The notes: generated by a model from the sequence alone, not told the origin. A DNA stretch of 64,000 nt from Lepas anatifera (GCA_034440635.1 JAOTON010001268.1:1-64000), one strand, 5' to 3'; counted from the first letter of the stretch, positions 1-12,299 are shown. Numbers and translations: made by a program.

Positions 1-2239
1 CAACCCCAATCGACCATCGGCGCCCTCTGAAATTGTAAAGACACGCCTCTCAAGGTCGATAACGCTCCCTGAAATGTCGTTTCCCATACGCGGATCCAGG
101 ATTGCCTATCGGGAGCGAGGTGGAAGGGGAAATTTCCTGGTGGGCGCTATCTACACCAGGGACGCCACTTTTGGCCGGAAAACCTATCAAGTAGGCGCTA
201 AAACCTATCAGTAGAACCCGATACCTGCATCTCGGGGAAAACAACATTTCAGGGGGTGCCATCGAACTTTCCAGGGGTTTCCGGGACAATTTCAGGGGGC
301 GCTAAGATTCTATGGGGGCACCTGTCCCCTTTCCCCCTTGGATCCGCCTATGTCGTTTCGGGGGGCACGGAGGTGGGGTCGTTACGGGTGTGGGGGTAAG
401 AAGCTCGAGCATAAGCGGATCCAGGACATCAGCATGGGGGTAGGGGCTAAAGAGTTCGAGCATAGGCAGACCCAGGGCATCAGTACGAAGGTGGGGCTAG
501 GGAGTTAGAGCATAGGCGGATCCAGGACATCGGTACGAGGGTCGGGCTAGGGAGTTAGGAGCATAGGCGGATCCAGGACATCGGTACAAGGGTCGGGCTA
601 GGGAGTTAGAGCATAGGCGGATCCAGGACATTAGTACGGGGACGGGGCTAAGCAGCTGAGCATTAGCGGATTCAGGACATCAGTACGGGGTGAGACTCGG
701 GAGTTCCAGCATAGGCGGATCCAGGACATCAGTAGGGGGGTAGGGGCTACGGAGTTCGAGCATAGGCGGATCCAGGATATTAGTACGGGGATGTGGCTAA
801 GGAGATCGAGCATAGGTGGATCTAGGACATCTGTACGGGGGTGGAGATAAGGAGCTCGAGCATAGGCTGATCCAGGACATCAGGAGCGGGTTGGAACTCG
901 GGACCTCGAGCATAAGCGGATCCAGAACATCAATACGGGGGTGGGGCTAAGGAGCTCGAGCATAGGCGGATCTAGGACATCAGTACGGTGGTGGGGCTCG
1001 GGCGTTCCAGCATAGGCGGATCCAGGACAATAGTAGGGTGGTAGGGGCTAAAGAGTTCGAGTATAGGCGAATCCAGGGCAGTACGGAGGTGGGGCTACGG
1101 AGTTCGAGCATAGGCAGATCCAGGACATCAGTTCGGGGGTGGGGCTAGGGAGCTCGAGCATAGGCGGATCCAGGACATCAGTGCAGGGGTGTGGCTCCGG
1201 AGCTCGAGTAAAGGCGGATCCAGGACATCAGTACGGGGGTGGGGCTAAGGAGATCGAGCATAGGTGGATCCAGGACGTCTGTACAAGGGTGGGGCTAAAG
1301 AGCTGGAGTATAGGCGGATCCAGGACATCAGTATGGGTGTGGGGCTAAGGAGCTCGAGCAGAGGCGGATCCAGGGCATCAGTACGGGGGTGGGGCTAAGG
1401 GGTTCGAGTATAGGCGGATAAAGGACATCAGTACAGAGGTGGGGCTAAGGAGCTCAATCATAAGCGGATCCAGGACATCAGCAGAGGGGTGGGGGCTAAA
1501 GAGTTCGGGCATAGGCGGATCCAGGACATCAGTACGGGGGTGGGGCTAAGGAGCTCGAGCATAAGCGGAGCCAGGATACCAGTACGGGGGTAGAGGCTAA
1601 GGAGTTTGAGCATAGGCGGGTCCAGCATATCGGTACGGGGATGGGGCTAGGAGATCCAGCATTGGCGGATCCAGGACATATGTACGGAGGTGGGGCTAAG
1701 GAGCTCGAGCATAGGCGGATCCAGGACATCAGTATGGGTGTCGGGCTAAGGAGCTCGAGCAGAGGCGGATCCAGGACGTCAGTACGGGGCCGGGGCTAAG
1801 GGGCTCGAGTATAGGCGGATCAAAGACATCAGTACGGGGGTGGGGCTAAGGAGCTCGAGCATAAGCGGATCCAGGACCTCAAGGGGCTAAAGAGTTAAAA
1901 CAGGTAGGGGCTAAAGAGTTAAAACATAAGCAGATCCAGGACATCAGTACGGGGGGTGGGGCTAAGGAGCTCGAGCATAAGCGGATTCAGGACATCAGTA
2001 CGTGGGTGGGGCTCGGGAGCTCGAGCATAGGCGGATCCAGGACATCAGTAGGGGTAGTGGCTAAGGAGTTCAAGCATAGGCGGATCCAGGGCAGTATAGA
2101 GGTGGGGCTACTGAGTTCGAGCATAGGCAGATCCAGGACATATGTAAGGGGGTGGGGTAAGGAGCTCGAACATAGGCGGATCCAGGACATCAGTTCGGTG
2201 GTGGGGCTGAGGTCTCGAGCTGGGGCATAATTCGGTAAC
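1..2239. repeat. Higher-order repeat unit U0 (type 1, partial)
   Basis: This is the right part of a type 1 unit cut by the window edge. It begins in a module with 'gacatttcagggggtgcc'-like sequence (about 80-310), then runs into the ~50-bp minisatellite (about 385-2230). Almost the same sequence, with the same order of variant monomers, recurs at 11,906-14,144. Short open frames here are by-products of the minisatellite. Confidence 0.85.
385..2230. repeat. ~50-bp minisatellite array M0
   Basis: About 37 imperfect copies of a ~50-bp monomer. The monomer contains a GAGCTCGAGCATA block, a GGCGGATCCAGGACATCAGT block and a GGGGGTGGGGCTAAG block. Internal landmarks, such as a doubled 'ggggctaaagagttaaaac' near 1885-1930, recur in the arrays at 5.3, 13.8 and 25.1 kb, so the arrays descend from one ancestral array. 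Three monomers (150 bp) read as a 50-residue repeat on the minus strand (MSWIRLCSSSLAPP-like), which is not a protein. Confidence 0.9.
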
Positions 2240-5200
2240 AAATAGGCTGAATTGGGTGAAAATCTGCAGGTATAGGTGAAATACCGTCGGAAAACCCATC
2301 ATATTTTATATTGTATCTCCTTTCTTCTCGTCATGCCCAGTCTTTGCTTAACAAAACAAACATTATGCGTGTGTTTATTTCTTTGATGATATGAACAGAG
2401 GGCAAGCGTGGTGCAGTATGCAGAGACATGTTAATTTAGGAAAACATGGGCCTAGACAGGGGATTGAATGGAGCCATAATGAGAACACAAAACCTAAAAC
2501 TCCAACATTGCGTTGTTATAAGTATCAAACTGCTGAAAACACTCGCCTGTCAATCGAACTGTTTGGCTAACGTACATTGTCACCGGCTTCTCCTGCGCCA
2601 GAGCGGCACCTGCCGAGGCCGCAGGCCGAGGTTGTTGTTGTTGTTGTTGTCTGTTCTGAGCGCTGGTATCAGAGACCTAAAACTTTTGTGGATAGAAGGC
2701 ACTTCCAAATGAATAAGCACCACGGTTGTCAATTTTCAAAATTTTCAAAATTTTGCCCAGAATTTTGCATTATGTGATTTTTAACTTTTATTTTTCTATT
2801 TTTTGCTAATTCATCTAGACTCTTCAAACTTGCACCCTTTTACATCAGGGAAATTTGTAGTTCACACAAAAAGTTGGAAAGAAAAAGCTTTAAATTTAGG
2901 GCTCTAAATTAGCTTTTAAACTTTGCACCCTAAATTTGGCATAAAACTCATGGTCTAAACTACAGGCTCGAAATATCTGAAGCTACAGCAGTTCAGGTTC
3001 TGATTCAAATATCAACTTAAAGGCCGGTTTGTGCAGTACTGCACAAACACAGAAACAAAACAAAAACGGAAATTTAAGGGTCCTTTTTGGCCCATTCCGT
3101 GAAGGTCTGCATTTCCCAAAATATCAGTCAAACCCTTATATCTTCCGATCTAATTGATAAAAATTAGTTCCCATTTCAGATAATAAGAGAGAATAGCCTC
3201 CTATATTATATATTTAGAGATAAAATTTTTCAGACTGAAACTTTTTATTTTATAGGCAAAAATAAAATATAAGTTTTTAAAATTTTTATTCTTAGTCCCC
3301 TGGTTTCCATACCATGATACCTACGGTATTGAACTTAACACGGCTGGATAGAAAACTTCGTTGCCGTCATTTTTCTCACTCATACCCCCCACTTATCTCT
3401 TACGGCTTCCGCGCTATAAGCCGTAAAGTACATTTCAAAGTGGTAATTTTATCAGTTCATTTTTCCTTCACACCGGGGTTTAGGGTGGTTAGAGTCATTG
3501 GAGGGAAATGAAATTTTGCATGCAGCTAGGTAAGAGACATATGTCAACATTCCATCTGCATATATATCAATGAAACACCAAGTTACCTTTACTAACCTGC
3601 CGTTCCTCCACGCATCGTTGTAGCAAATCACCACGCGTCACCCCTGCGTCCACGTCGCGGCAACGCCGGCGATCGGCGCGGCCGTTTCTGTTTATTTATG
3701 GTCTGGTAAAAAGTACCCAACACTACCCATAATGCATCACAAGTAATTAGAGTACCGTAAAAGTCTGAGTTTACAATAAGAGTATTATGTTTCTGTTTTT
3801 GGACCATGGGTGGATCCAGGGAACAAGTAGGCTAGGTGCCCCCCCCCACCCTTCTCCCCCATCCCCTCCCCAACCCCCAATCGACCATCGGCGCCCTCTG
3901 AAATTGTAAAGACACGCCTCTCAAGGCGAATAACGCTCCCTGAAATGTCGCTTCCCATACGCGGATCCAGGATTGCCTATCGGGGGCGAGGTGGAAGGGG
4001 AAACTTCCTGGTGGGCGCTATCTACACCAGGGACGCCACTTTTGGCCGGAAAAACCTATCAAGTAGGCGCTAAAACCTATCAGTAGACCCCGATACCTGC
4101 ATCTCGGGGAAAACGACATTTCAGGGGGTGCCATCGAACTTTCCAGGGGTTTCCGGGACAATTTCAGGGGGCGCTAAGATTCTATGGGGGCACCTGTCCC
4201 CTTTCCCCTTGTATCCGCCCATTTCGTTTCGGGGGCGGGGGGGCACGGAGGTTGGGCGTTACTGGTGTGGGGGTAAGGAGATCGAGCATAAGCGGATCCA
4301 GGACATCAGCATGGGGGTAAGGGCTAAAGAGTTCGAGCATAGGCGGACCCAGGACATCAGTACGAGGGTGGGGCTAGGGAGTTAGAGCATAGGCGGATCC
4401 AGGACATCGGTACGAGGGTCGGGCTAGGTAGTTAGAGCATAGGCGGATCCAGGACATCGGTACGAGGGTCGGGCTAGGGAGTTAGAGCATAGGCGGATCC
4501 AGGACATTATTACGGGGATGGGGCTAAGCAGCTGAGCATTAGCGGAATCAGGACATCAGTACGGGGTGAGACTCGGGAGTTCCAGCATAGGCGGATCCAG
4601 GACATCAGTAGGGGGGTAGGGGCTACGGAGTTCGAGCATAGGCGGATACAGGATATTAGTACGGGGATGGGGCTAAGGAGCTCGAGCAGAGGCGGATCTA
4701 GGACATTAGTACGGCGGTTGGGCTAAGAAGCTCGAGCATAAGCGGATTCAGCTGATCAGTACGGGGGTGGGGCTCGGGAGCTCAAGCATAGTCGGATCCA
4801 GGACATCAGTAGGGGGGTGGGGGCTAAGTAGTTCGAGCATAGGCGGATCCAGGGCAGTACGGAGGTGGGGCTACGGAGTTCGAGCATAGGCAGATCCAGG
4901 ACATCAGTTCGGGGGTGGGGCTAAGGAGCTCGAGCATAGGCGGATCCAGGACATCAGTGCAGGGGTGTGGCTCCGGAGCCTGAGTAAAGGCGGATCCAGG
5001 ACGTCAGTACGGGGTTGGGGCTAAGGAGATCGAGCATAGGTGGATCCAGGGCATCTGTACGGCGGTGGGGCTAAAGAGCTGGAGTATAGGCGGATCCAGG
5101 ACATCAGTATGGGTGTGGGGCTAAGGAGCTCGAGCATAGGCGGATCCAGGACATCAGTATGGGTGTCGGGCTAAGGAGCTCGAGCAGAGGCGGATCCAGG

Positions 5201-5661
5201 ACATCAGTACGGGGCCGGGGCTAAGGGGCTCGAGTATAGGCGGATCGAAGACATCAGTACGGGGGTGGGGCTAAGGAGCTTGAGCATAAGCGGATCCAGG
5301 ACCTCAAGGGGCTAAAGAGTTAAAACAGGTAGGGGCTAAAGAGTTAAAACATAAGCAGATCCAGGACATCAGTACGGGGGTGGGGCTAAGGAGCTCGAGC
5401 ATAAGCGGATTCAGGACATCAGTACGTGGGTGGGGCTCGGGAGCTCGAGCATAGGCGGATCCAGGACATCAGTAGGGGTAGTGGCTAAGGAGTTCAAGCA
5501 TAGGCGGATCCAGGGCAGTATAGAGGTGGGGCTACTGAGTTCGAGCATAGGCAGATCCAGGACATACGTAAGGGGGTGGGGTAAGGAGCTCGAACATAGG
5601 CGGATCCAGGACATCAGTTCGGTGGTGGGGATGAGGTCTCGAGCTGGGGCATAATTCGGTA
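2240..5661. repeat. Higher-order repeat unit U1 (type 1)
   Basis: Modules in order: a junction 'aataggctgaattgggtg' (about 2240); a C module (about 2440-2760) holding 'ccgaggccgcaggccgagg' and a (GTT)n run near 2632; an AT-rich stretch (2760-3290); a D module (about 3297-3430, 'ggctggatagaaaacttcg'); a type 1 E module with 'agggtggttagagtcattgg' (about 3480) and a GC-rich 'gcaacgccggcgatcgg'; then 'ccatgggtggatccaggg' at about 3805 and the minisatellite. I see no gene in it. Confidence 0.85.
4260..5645. repeat. ~50-bp minisatellite array M1
   Basis: Same monomer family as at 385-2230, about 28 copies. It is shorter than M0 and M3 because internal blocks of monomers are missing, while the left and right ends keep the same order of variants. 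Confidence 0.9.
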
Positions 5662-7319
5662 ACAAATAGGCTGAATTGGGTGAAATCTGCAGGTATAGGT
5701 GAAATACCGTCGGCAAACCCATCATATTTTATATTCTATCTCCTTTCTTCTCGTCATCCCCAGTCTTTGCTTAACAAAACAAACATTATGCGTGTGTTTA
5801 TTTCTTTGATGATATGAACAGAGGGCAAGCGTGGTGCAGTATGCAGAGATATGCTAATTTAGGAAAACATGGGCCAAGACAGGGGATTTAATGGAGCCAT
5901 AATGAGAACACAAAACCTAAAACTCCAACATTGCGTTGTTATAAGTATCAAACTGCTGAAAACACTCGCCTGTCATTCGAACTGTTTGGCTAACGGACAT
6001 TGTCACCGGCTTCTCCTGCGCCAGAGCGGCACCTGCCGAGGCCGCAGGCCGAGGTCAGAAGCCGGTGACGAACGAAGTAAGAAACGGCTTCTATTCTGAC
6101 AGTTTTTCCGGTCTCGTCGTTGTCTGTTGTTGTTGTTGTTGTTGTTGTCTGTTCTGAGCGCTGGTATCAGAGACCTAAAACTTTTGTGGATAGAAGGCAC
6201 TTCCAAATGAATAAGCACCACGGTTGCCAATTTTCAAAATTTTCAAAATTTTGCCCAGAATTTTGCATTATGTGATTTTTAACTTTTATTTTTCTATTTT
6301 TTGCTAATTCATCTACAGTCTTCAAACTTGCACCCTTTTACATCAGGTAAATTTGTAGTTCACACAAAAAGTTTGAAAGAAAAAGTTATAAATTTAAGAC
6401 TCTAAATTAGCTTTTAAGCTTTGCACCCTAAATTTGGCATAAAACTCATAGTCTAAACTACAGGCTCGAAATATCTGAAGCTACAGCAGTTCAGGTTCTG
6501 AGTCAAATACCAACTTAAAGGCCGGTTTGTGCAGTACTGCACAAACACAGAAACAAAACAAAAACGGAAATTTAAGGGTCCTTTTTGGCCCATTCTGCGA
6601 AGGTCTGCATTTCCCAAAATATCAGTCAAACCCTTATATCTTCCGATCTAATTAAGATAAATTAGTTCCCATTTCAGATAATAAGAGAGAATAGCCTCCT
6701 TTATTATATATTTAGAGATAAAAACTTTCAGACTGAAACTTTTTATTTTAGAGGCAAAAATAAAATATAAGTTTTTAAAATTTTTATTCTCAGTCCCCTG
6801 GTTTCCAGACCATGGGGTACTACGGTATTGAACTTAACACAGCTGGATAGAAAACTTCGTTGCCGTCATTTTTCTCACTCATACCCCCCACTTATCTCTT
6901 ACGGCTTCCGCGCTAACAGCCGTAAAATACATTTCGAAGTGGCAATTTTATCGGTTCATTTTTGCTTCACACCAGGATTTCGAATGGTTAATATAGATGG
7001 AAGTGGATGGAATTCGGCAAAAAGCTAGTTCGAAGACATATCTTGCCATTGCAACAGGTTGCATATCATAGCAACAACAGTGTACCTTTAATTAAATGTA
7101 ATACACAATGCTAGTATGTTTTCCGCTCGAAACCTCACCCCGCCGTTCGGCCGTAGCGTCGCTGCGGGCGGCGCACTGGTAGCTGCTATGCGAGACAGAT
7201 ACCATAGCTATCTACGCATGCTATAGACCAGCGCAAATGCCCGGTGGTGGCAGGGTAGTCTGTCTCGTTTCGGCTCCTCTTCTCATGCGGCGGGCGCGTT
7301 GTCTATTAGATATTCATAT

Positions 7320-7625
7320 CAGTCGGACGGCCGGGTGGCGGCCGTGCGGTAGGGTCCCGCTCGCTGCGGCGACTTGCGACGAATAAAAAACAAAATGGTG
7401 GTCAGGAACTGGTTTGCTTGTTTGGTTTGTTGTGTTTTGTTTCTTTATGTGTGTCCAAATCTTACTGTGTATGTGTGTGATAGGTCCGGTAAAAGTGATG
7501 TGTTTTATGAGAGAGATAAGAGAGGCCCCACCACTTAAGCCTTCGGGCTTTTGCGTCAATCTATTTGTTTTACCTGTCATTTTGTTTCCGTCCAATAAAA
7601 GTTTATCATCTGTCTATCTATCTAC
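7320..7625 (+). mobile_element. Possible retroposon 3' end, copy 1
   Basis: A ~305-bp module repeated at 15,720-16,030 and 19,680-19,995. It contains 'cttcgggcttttgcgtcaat' and AATAAA-containing words ('gaataaaaaac', 'ccaataaaag'), and ends in a short (TATC)n run. A microsatellite tail after an A-rich 3' region suggests a retroposon 3' end, but no coding part or Pol III promoter is visible. Short open frames on both strands are not gene-like. Confidence 0.35.
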
Positions 7626-7789
7626 CCACTAGTTAATGCATCCTCTAACGATAGGTAGCACTGGCCAAAGGATCCACCGTTGCACACCATTTCTTTCCGA
7701 GCCGAATAAACCTCTTTGTGGTGATACCATGACACGTGACTCCTTGCACTCCCTGCTTAAATAAACTTAATAAGCAGTGGCTTATCCAG

Positions 7790-8245
7790 GCCATTAGTAT
7801 TGGGGTGGGGCTAAGGAGCTCGAGCATAGGCGGATCCAAGACATCAGTACCGGGGTGGGGCTAGTGAGTTTGAGCATAGGCGGATCCAGGACATCAGTAC
7901 GGGGTGGGGCTAAGGAGCTCGAGCATAGGCGGATCCAGGACATCAGGAGCGGGTTGGAACTCGGGATCTCGAGCATAAGCGGATCCAGAACATCAATACG
8001 ATGGTGGGGCTAAGGAGCTCGAGCATAGGCGGATCCAGGACATCAGTAGGGGGTGAGGCTAAGGAGCTCCAGCATAGGCGGATCCAGGACATCAGTACGG
8101 GGGTGGGCTAAGGAGATCGAGCATAGGCGAATCCAGGACATCAGTACGGGGATGGGCCTCAGGAGTTGGAGCATTAGCGGATCCAGGATATCAGTTCGGT
8201 GGTGGGGTTAAGGAGCTTAAGCATAGGCGGATCAAGGATTACCGA
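7790..8245. repeat. ~50-bp minisatellite array M2 (short)
   Basis: About nine monomers of the GGCGGATCCAGG family, preceded by 'taaacttaataagcagtgg'. In type 2 units the array stays short and is followed by the 136-bp monomers instead of abutting the next unit directly. Confidence 0.85.
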
Positions 8246-8596
8246 TAGAGCAGGCACCGTCCGCAGGGCAAGGGGTGTAATCCGGAGCATAGAGCGCAAC
8301 TTTTGACACGTAAAATCCTTCCGATGGGCGCCAATTTTTGCATCTTAGGGGAAAGGGTGGGAAGTGACATTTCAGGGGTGCCATCGAATGTTTGAGGGGC
8401 GCCGTGGCCATTTCAGGGGGTGCTGAGGATCGACCAAAGGGGGAGGGGGGTGCACGTGCCTCCTATCCCCCCGCTACCCTGAATTCACCTTTTAGCTCCA
8501 GCCTCTCTGCCATTGCCCCCATACATCCTTTGCTCATGCTATAGCTTTAGGCATTTTCACATGGGGTGGACTTAAGCCCACTAGCCTCACCCCTCG

Positions 8597-9412
8597 TATC
8601 CGCTATCGTATTTAGACATGTAAATAATATATAAATCTCGTTGCACTCTATTCCATATTGTCGAACAATATCAATGAGAGGAAATCGGTCATGCAGATTT
8701 TGAATCCGGTCTTCAGGTCAATGAAAGGTCACTGCGCATGCGCAGTGGAACTAATGGTAACAGAGGCTATCCCGGCAACCTACGGGTCGATTTTTTTGAA
8801 ATTTTGTGAACAAGAAAATGACACGGAGTGAAAACTACAAATAATGTCATAGTGAAGCTGCACTGCCCTGCGCATGCGCAGTAGAAATCTTAAAGAAAAG
8901 CCTTAAAGGTGAGGATATTTCAGAAGAGGACATGGACAGAGGAGAGCGAACATGCTTAAATTTAGTATGAAAGTTTTGACTTCCTTGCTTACTACAAAGG
9001 TAAGTGCGCATGCACATTAGAACTTATGGTCAGGGAGGCTATCTCGGGAGCCAATAGACCGATTGGGCTAAAAATTTGAGAGTAATAGCAGAATACTATC
9101 TGCTAATCCCAATTCACGGAATTATGACATTGCATTGTGCTGCGCATGCTCAGTATGAATTCTAAGGAATATTAGACTATAAGGGATAGTTTAGTTCAGG
9201 AGACAAACAAACGACATACCAACATGCTTCAGTAAATTATAACGGTATCTTCGCTCTCATTGACTGCAGACTTAACTGCGCATGCGGACTGGGACTTAGG
9301 ATAACCGAAGCTAACTCGGCAACAAATAGGCTGAATTGTGTGAAGATCTCCAGGTATAGGTGAAATATGGTCGGCAAACCCATAATATTTTATATTTTAT
9401 CTCCTTTCTTCT
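8597..9412. repeat. 136-bp palindrome-phased repeat array, copy 1
   Basis: Palindromic 12-mers matching or close to TGCGCATGCGCA start at 8733, 8869, 9005, 9141 and 9277, exactly 136 bp apart. The sequence between them alternates between two kinds. Type A begins 'gaactaatggtaacagaggct' or similar (after 8733, 9005, 9277). Type B begins 'gaaatcttaaag' or similar and carries 'aacatgctt' (after 8869, 9141). The true repeat is therefore a 272-bp dimer. The last A monomer runs into the 'aacaaataggctgaattg' junction of the next unit. Confidence 0.85.
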
Positions 9413-9435
9413 GGGCATAGCCAGTCTTTACTTAA

Positions 9436-10290
9436 CACGCGCATTGACGGGGGTCTGAGCCACCTTCGCATTGACGGGGGGCGGGTACCCTCCCCTAAGA
9501 TCTCGAGAACCACGGTAGGTAGCGAAAAACGGTAAACGGCGTTGGGCTGCCCATCCACTTCTCCATCGAAAACATTTGAACCATTTTTTTGTCAGGTCAC
9601 ATTTAAGATCACGAGAGGTCAAAACATGCCCGTCATAGGGATAACATGTAAAATTCAGCATTTCGGGCATTACATCTGAACAAGTAAAGATAGAGCAAAA
9701 CGACTTGAACCATATGAATCCTCTCAGCAAGCCGAATCGAATGATATATAATTTGACCTTGCTAGGTCAAATCAAGGATTTGACCTGACCTGAGGTCAGG
9801 TCAGGGTCAAATTATATAAAATGCATATCATTAGAACCGCAAAGCCCAGGCGAGTCTAATGCAGCTAAAATAAATGCTCTATCACCATCCGTTCCTGAGT
9901 TATTTTGTAAAAACCATTTTTCCCATGTATTTCCAATGGAGAGGTCATGCCTCGTACCTGACCTTAGGTCATCGATATCAAAAATACCGGAACATATGTT
10001 TAGAGAACTCGGTGGGGCCATTATGTGATATGAGTTTCAATCGGATAAGTTCACCCTGCTCCGAATTATGCTATCTTAAACTTTTTTAGGTCGGGTCACT
10101 TGACCTGTACTGGTGACCTGACCTGAGATGACCTAACCTTAAAATTTTCAAAAAAATTTTAACCTAACCTAACCTTAAACCTAACCTTAAAAGGTATACC
10201 AAGTACGGCGGCGCTACGCGCCGCCGTTTTTCTACTATCGCCGAAAAACCCGAGGGGGGGCGGGTACCCGCCCCCCCGTCAATGCGCGTG
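9436..10290. mobile_element. TTAA-flanked non-autonomous element T1
   Basis: An 855-bp insertion flanked by TTAA at 9432-9435 and 10,291-10,294. Its tips are CACGCGCATTGACGGGGG in inverted orientation. The related unit at 18,303-18,335 shows the empty site (...ctttacttaaccaacc...), which confirms the borders and the TTAA duplication. The right end has one tip followed by a GGGCGGGTACCCGCCC palindrome. The left end repeats the tip 30-40 bp inwards before 'cctaagatctcgagaac'. A central ~75-bp imperfect palindrome (9745-9818) is built of TGACCT/AGGTCA. There is no transposase ORF. TTAA preference suggests piggyBac-type mobilisation, but the CACGCG tip is not the usual CCY start. Confidence 0.85.
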
Positions 10291-12299
10291 TTAACAAACC
10301 AAACTTTATACGTGTGATTATTTATGTGATGACATTAACATACGACAAACGTGGTGCAGTGTGCAGAGACATGTTAGTTTAGGAAAACATGGACTTACAC
10401 ATGGGACTGAATGTAGTCAGAATGAGAACACTAGACCTCAAGTCCCAACATCGCGTTAGTATATGTATCATACTGCTGAAAACACTCGCCTGTCAATCGA
10501 ACTGCTTGCCTAACGTACATTGTCACCGGCTTCTTCTGCGCCAGAGCGGCACCTGCCGAGGCCGCAGGCCGAGGTCCGTCAGAAGCCGGTGACGAACGAA
10601 GTAAGAAACGGCTTCTATTCTGACAGTTTTTCCGGTCTCGTCGTCGTTGTCTGTTGTTGTTGTTGTTGTTGTTGTTGTCTGTTCTGAGCGCTGGTATCAG
10701 AGACCTAAAATTTTTGTGGATAGAAGGCACTTCCAAATGAATAAGCACCACGGTTGTCAATTTTCAAAATTTTCAAAATTTTGCCCAGAATTTTGCATTA
10801 TGTGATTTTTAACTTTTATTTTTCTATTTTTTTGCTAATTCATCTAGACTCTTCAAACTTGCACCCTTTTACATCAGGGAAATTTGTAGTTCACACAAAA
10901 AGTTGGAAAGAAAAAGCTTTAAATTTAGGGCTCTAAATTAGCTTTTAAGCTTTGCACCCTAAATTTGGCATAAAACTCATGGTCTAAACTCCAGGCTCGA
11001 AATATCTGAAGCTACAGCAGTTCAGGTTCTGAGTCAAATATCAACTTAAAGGCCGGTTTGTGCAGTACTGCACAAACACAGAAACAAAACAAAAACGGAA
11101 ATTTAAGGGTCCTTTTTGGCCCATTCCGTGAAGGTCTGCATTTCCCAAAATATCATTCAAACGCTTATATCTTCCGATCTAATTGATAAAAATTAGTTCC
11201 CATTTCAGATAATAAGAGAGAATAGCTTCCTTTATTATATATTTAGAGATAAAAACTTTCAGACTGAAACTTTTTATTTTATAGGCAAAAATAAAATATA
11301 AGTTTTTAAAATTTTTATTCTCAGCCCCCTGGTTTCCAGACCATGATAGCTACGGTATTGAACTTAACACGGCTGGATAGAAAACTTCGTTGCCGTCATT
11401 TTTCTCACTGATACCCCCCATTTATCTCTTACGGCTTCCGCGCTATAAGCCGTAAAGTACATTTCAAAGTGGTAATTTTATCAGTTCATTTTTGCTTCAC
11501 ACCGGGGTTTAGGGTGGTTAGAGTCCTTGGAGGGAAATGAAATTTTGCATGCAGCTAGGTAAGAGACATATGTCGACATTCCATCTGCATAGATATCAAT
11601 GAAACACCAAGTTACCTTTACAAACATGCCGTTTCTCCACGCAACGTTGTAGCAAATCACCACGTGTCACACCTGCGTCCACGCCGCGGCAACGCCGGCG
11701 ATCGGCGCGGCCGTTTCTGTTTATTTATGGTCTGGTAAAAAAGTACCCATTACTACCCATAATGCATCACAAGTAATTAGAGTACCGTAAAAGTCCGAGT
11801 TTACAATAAGAGTATTATGTTTCTGTTTTTGGACCATGGGTGGATCCAGGGAATAAGTAGGCTAGGTGCCCCCCCCTCACCCTTCTCCCGCCATCCCCCT
11901 CCCCCAACCCCCAATCGACCATCGGCGCCCTCTGAAATTGTAAAGACACGCCTCTCAAGGTCGATAACGCTCCCTGAAATGTCGTTTCCCATACGCGGAT
12001 CCAGGATTGCCTATCGGGAGCGAGGTGGAAGGGGAAATTTCCTGGTGGGCGCTATCTACACCAGGGACGCCACTTTTGGCCGGAAAACCTATCAAGTAGG
12101 CGCTAAAACCTATCAGTAGAACCCGATACCTGCATCTCGGGGAAAACAACATTTCAGGGGGTGCCATCGAACTTTCCAGGGGTTTCCGGGACAATTTCAG
12201 GGGGCGCTAAGATTCTATGGGGGCACCTGTCCCCTTTCCCCCTTGGATCCGCCTATGTCGTTTCGCGGGGGGCACGGAGGTGGGGTCGTTACGGGTGTG

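Larger units (their letters stand above)
5662..9318. repeat. Higher-order repeat unit U2 (type 2)
   Basis: It has the same C and D modules as type 1. After D it switches to 'gatttcgaatggttaatatagatgg' (about 6975), a retroposon-like module ending about 7625, a short minisatellite (7790-8245), a 'gacatttcaggggtgcc' module (about 8340-8440) and a 136-bp monomer array (about 8597-9412). The C module here has an extra segment (about 6052-6120) that creates a 13-bp perfect inverted repeat, GTCACCGGCTTCT at 6002-6014 against its complement at 6057-6069. Confidence 0.85.

Noticed and set aside
385..2230. Regularly spaced repeats resembling a CRISPR array
   Set aside because: The monomers are contiguous imperfect tandem repeats without unique spacers, and the genome is eukaryotic.
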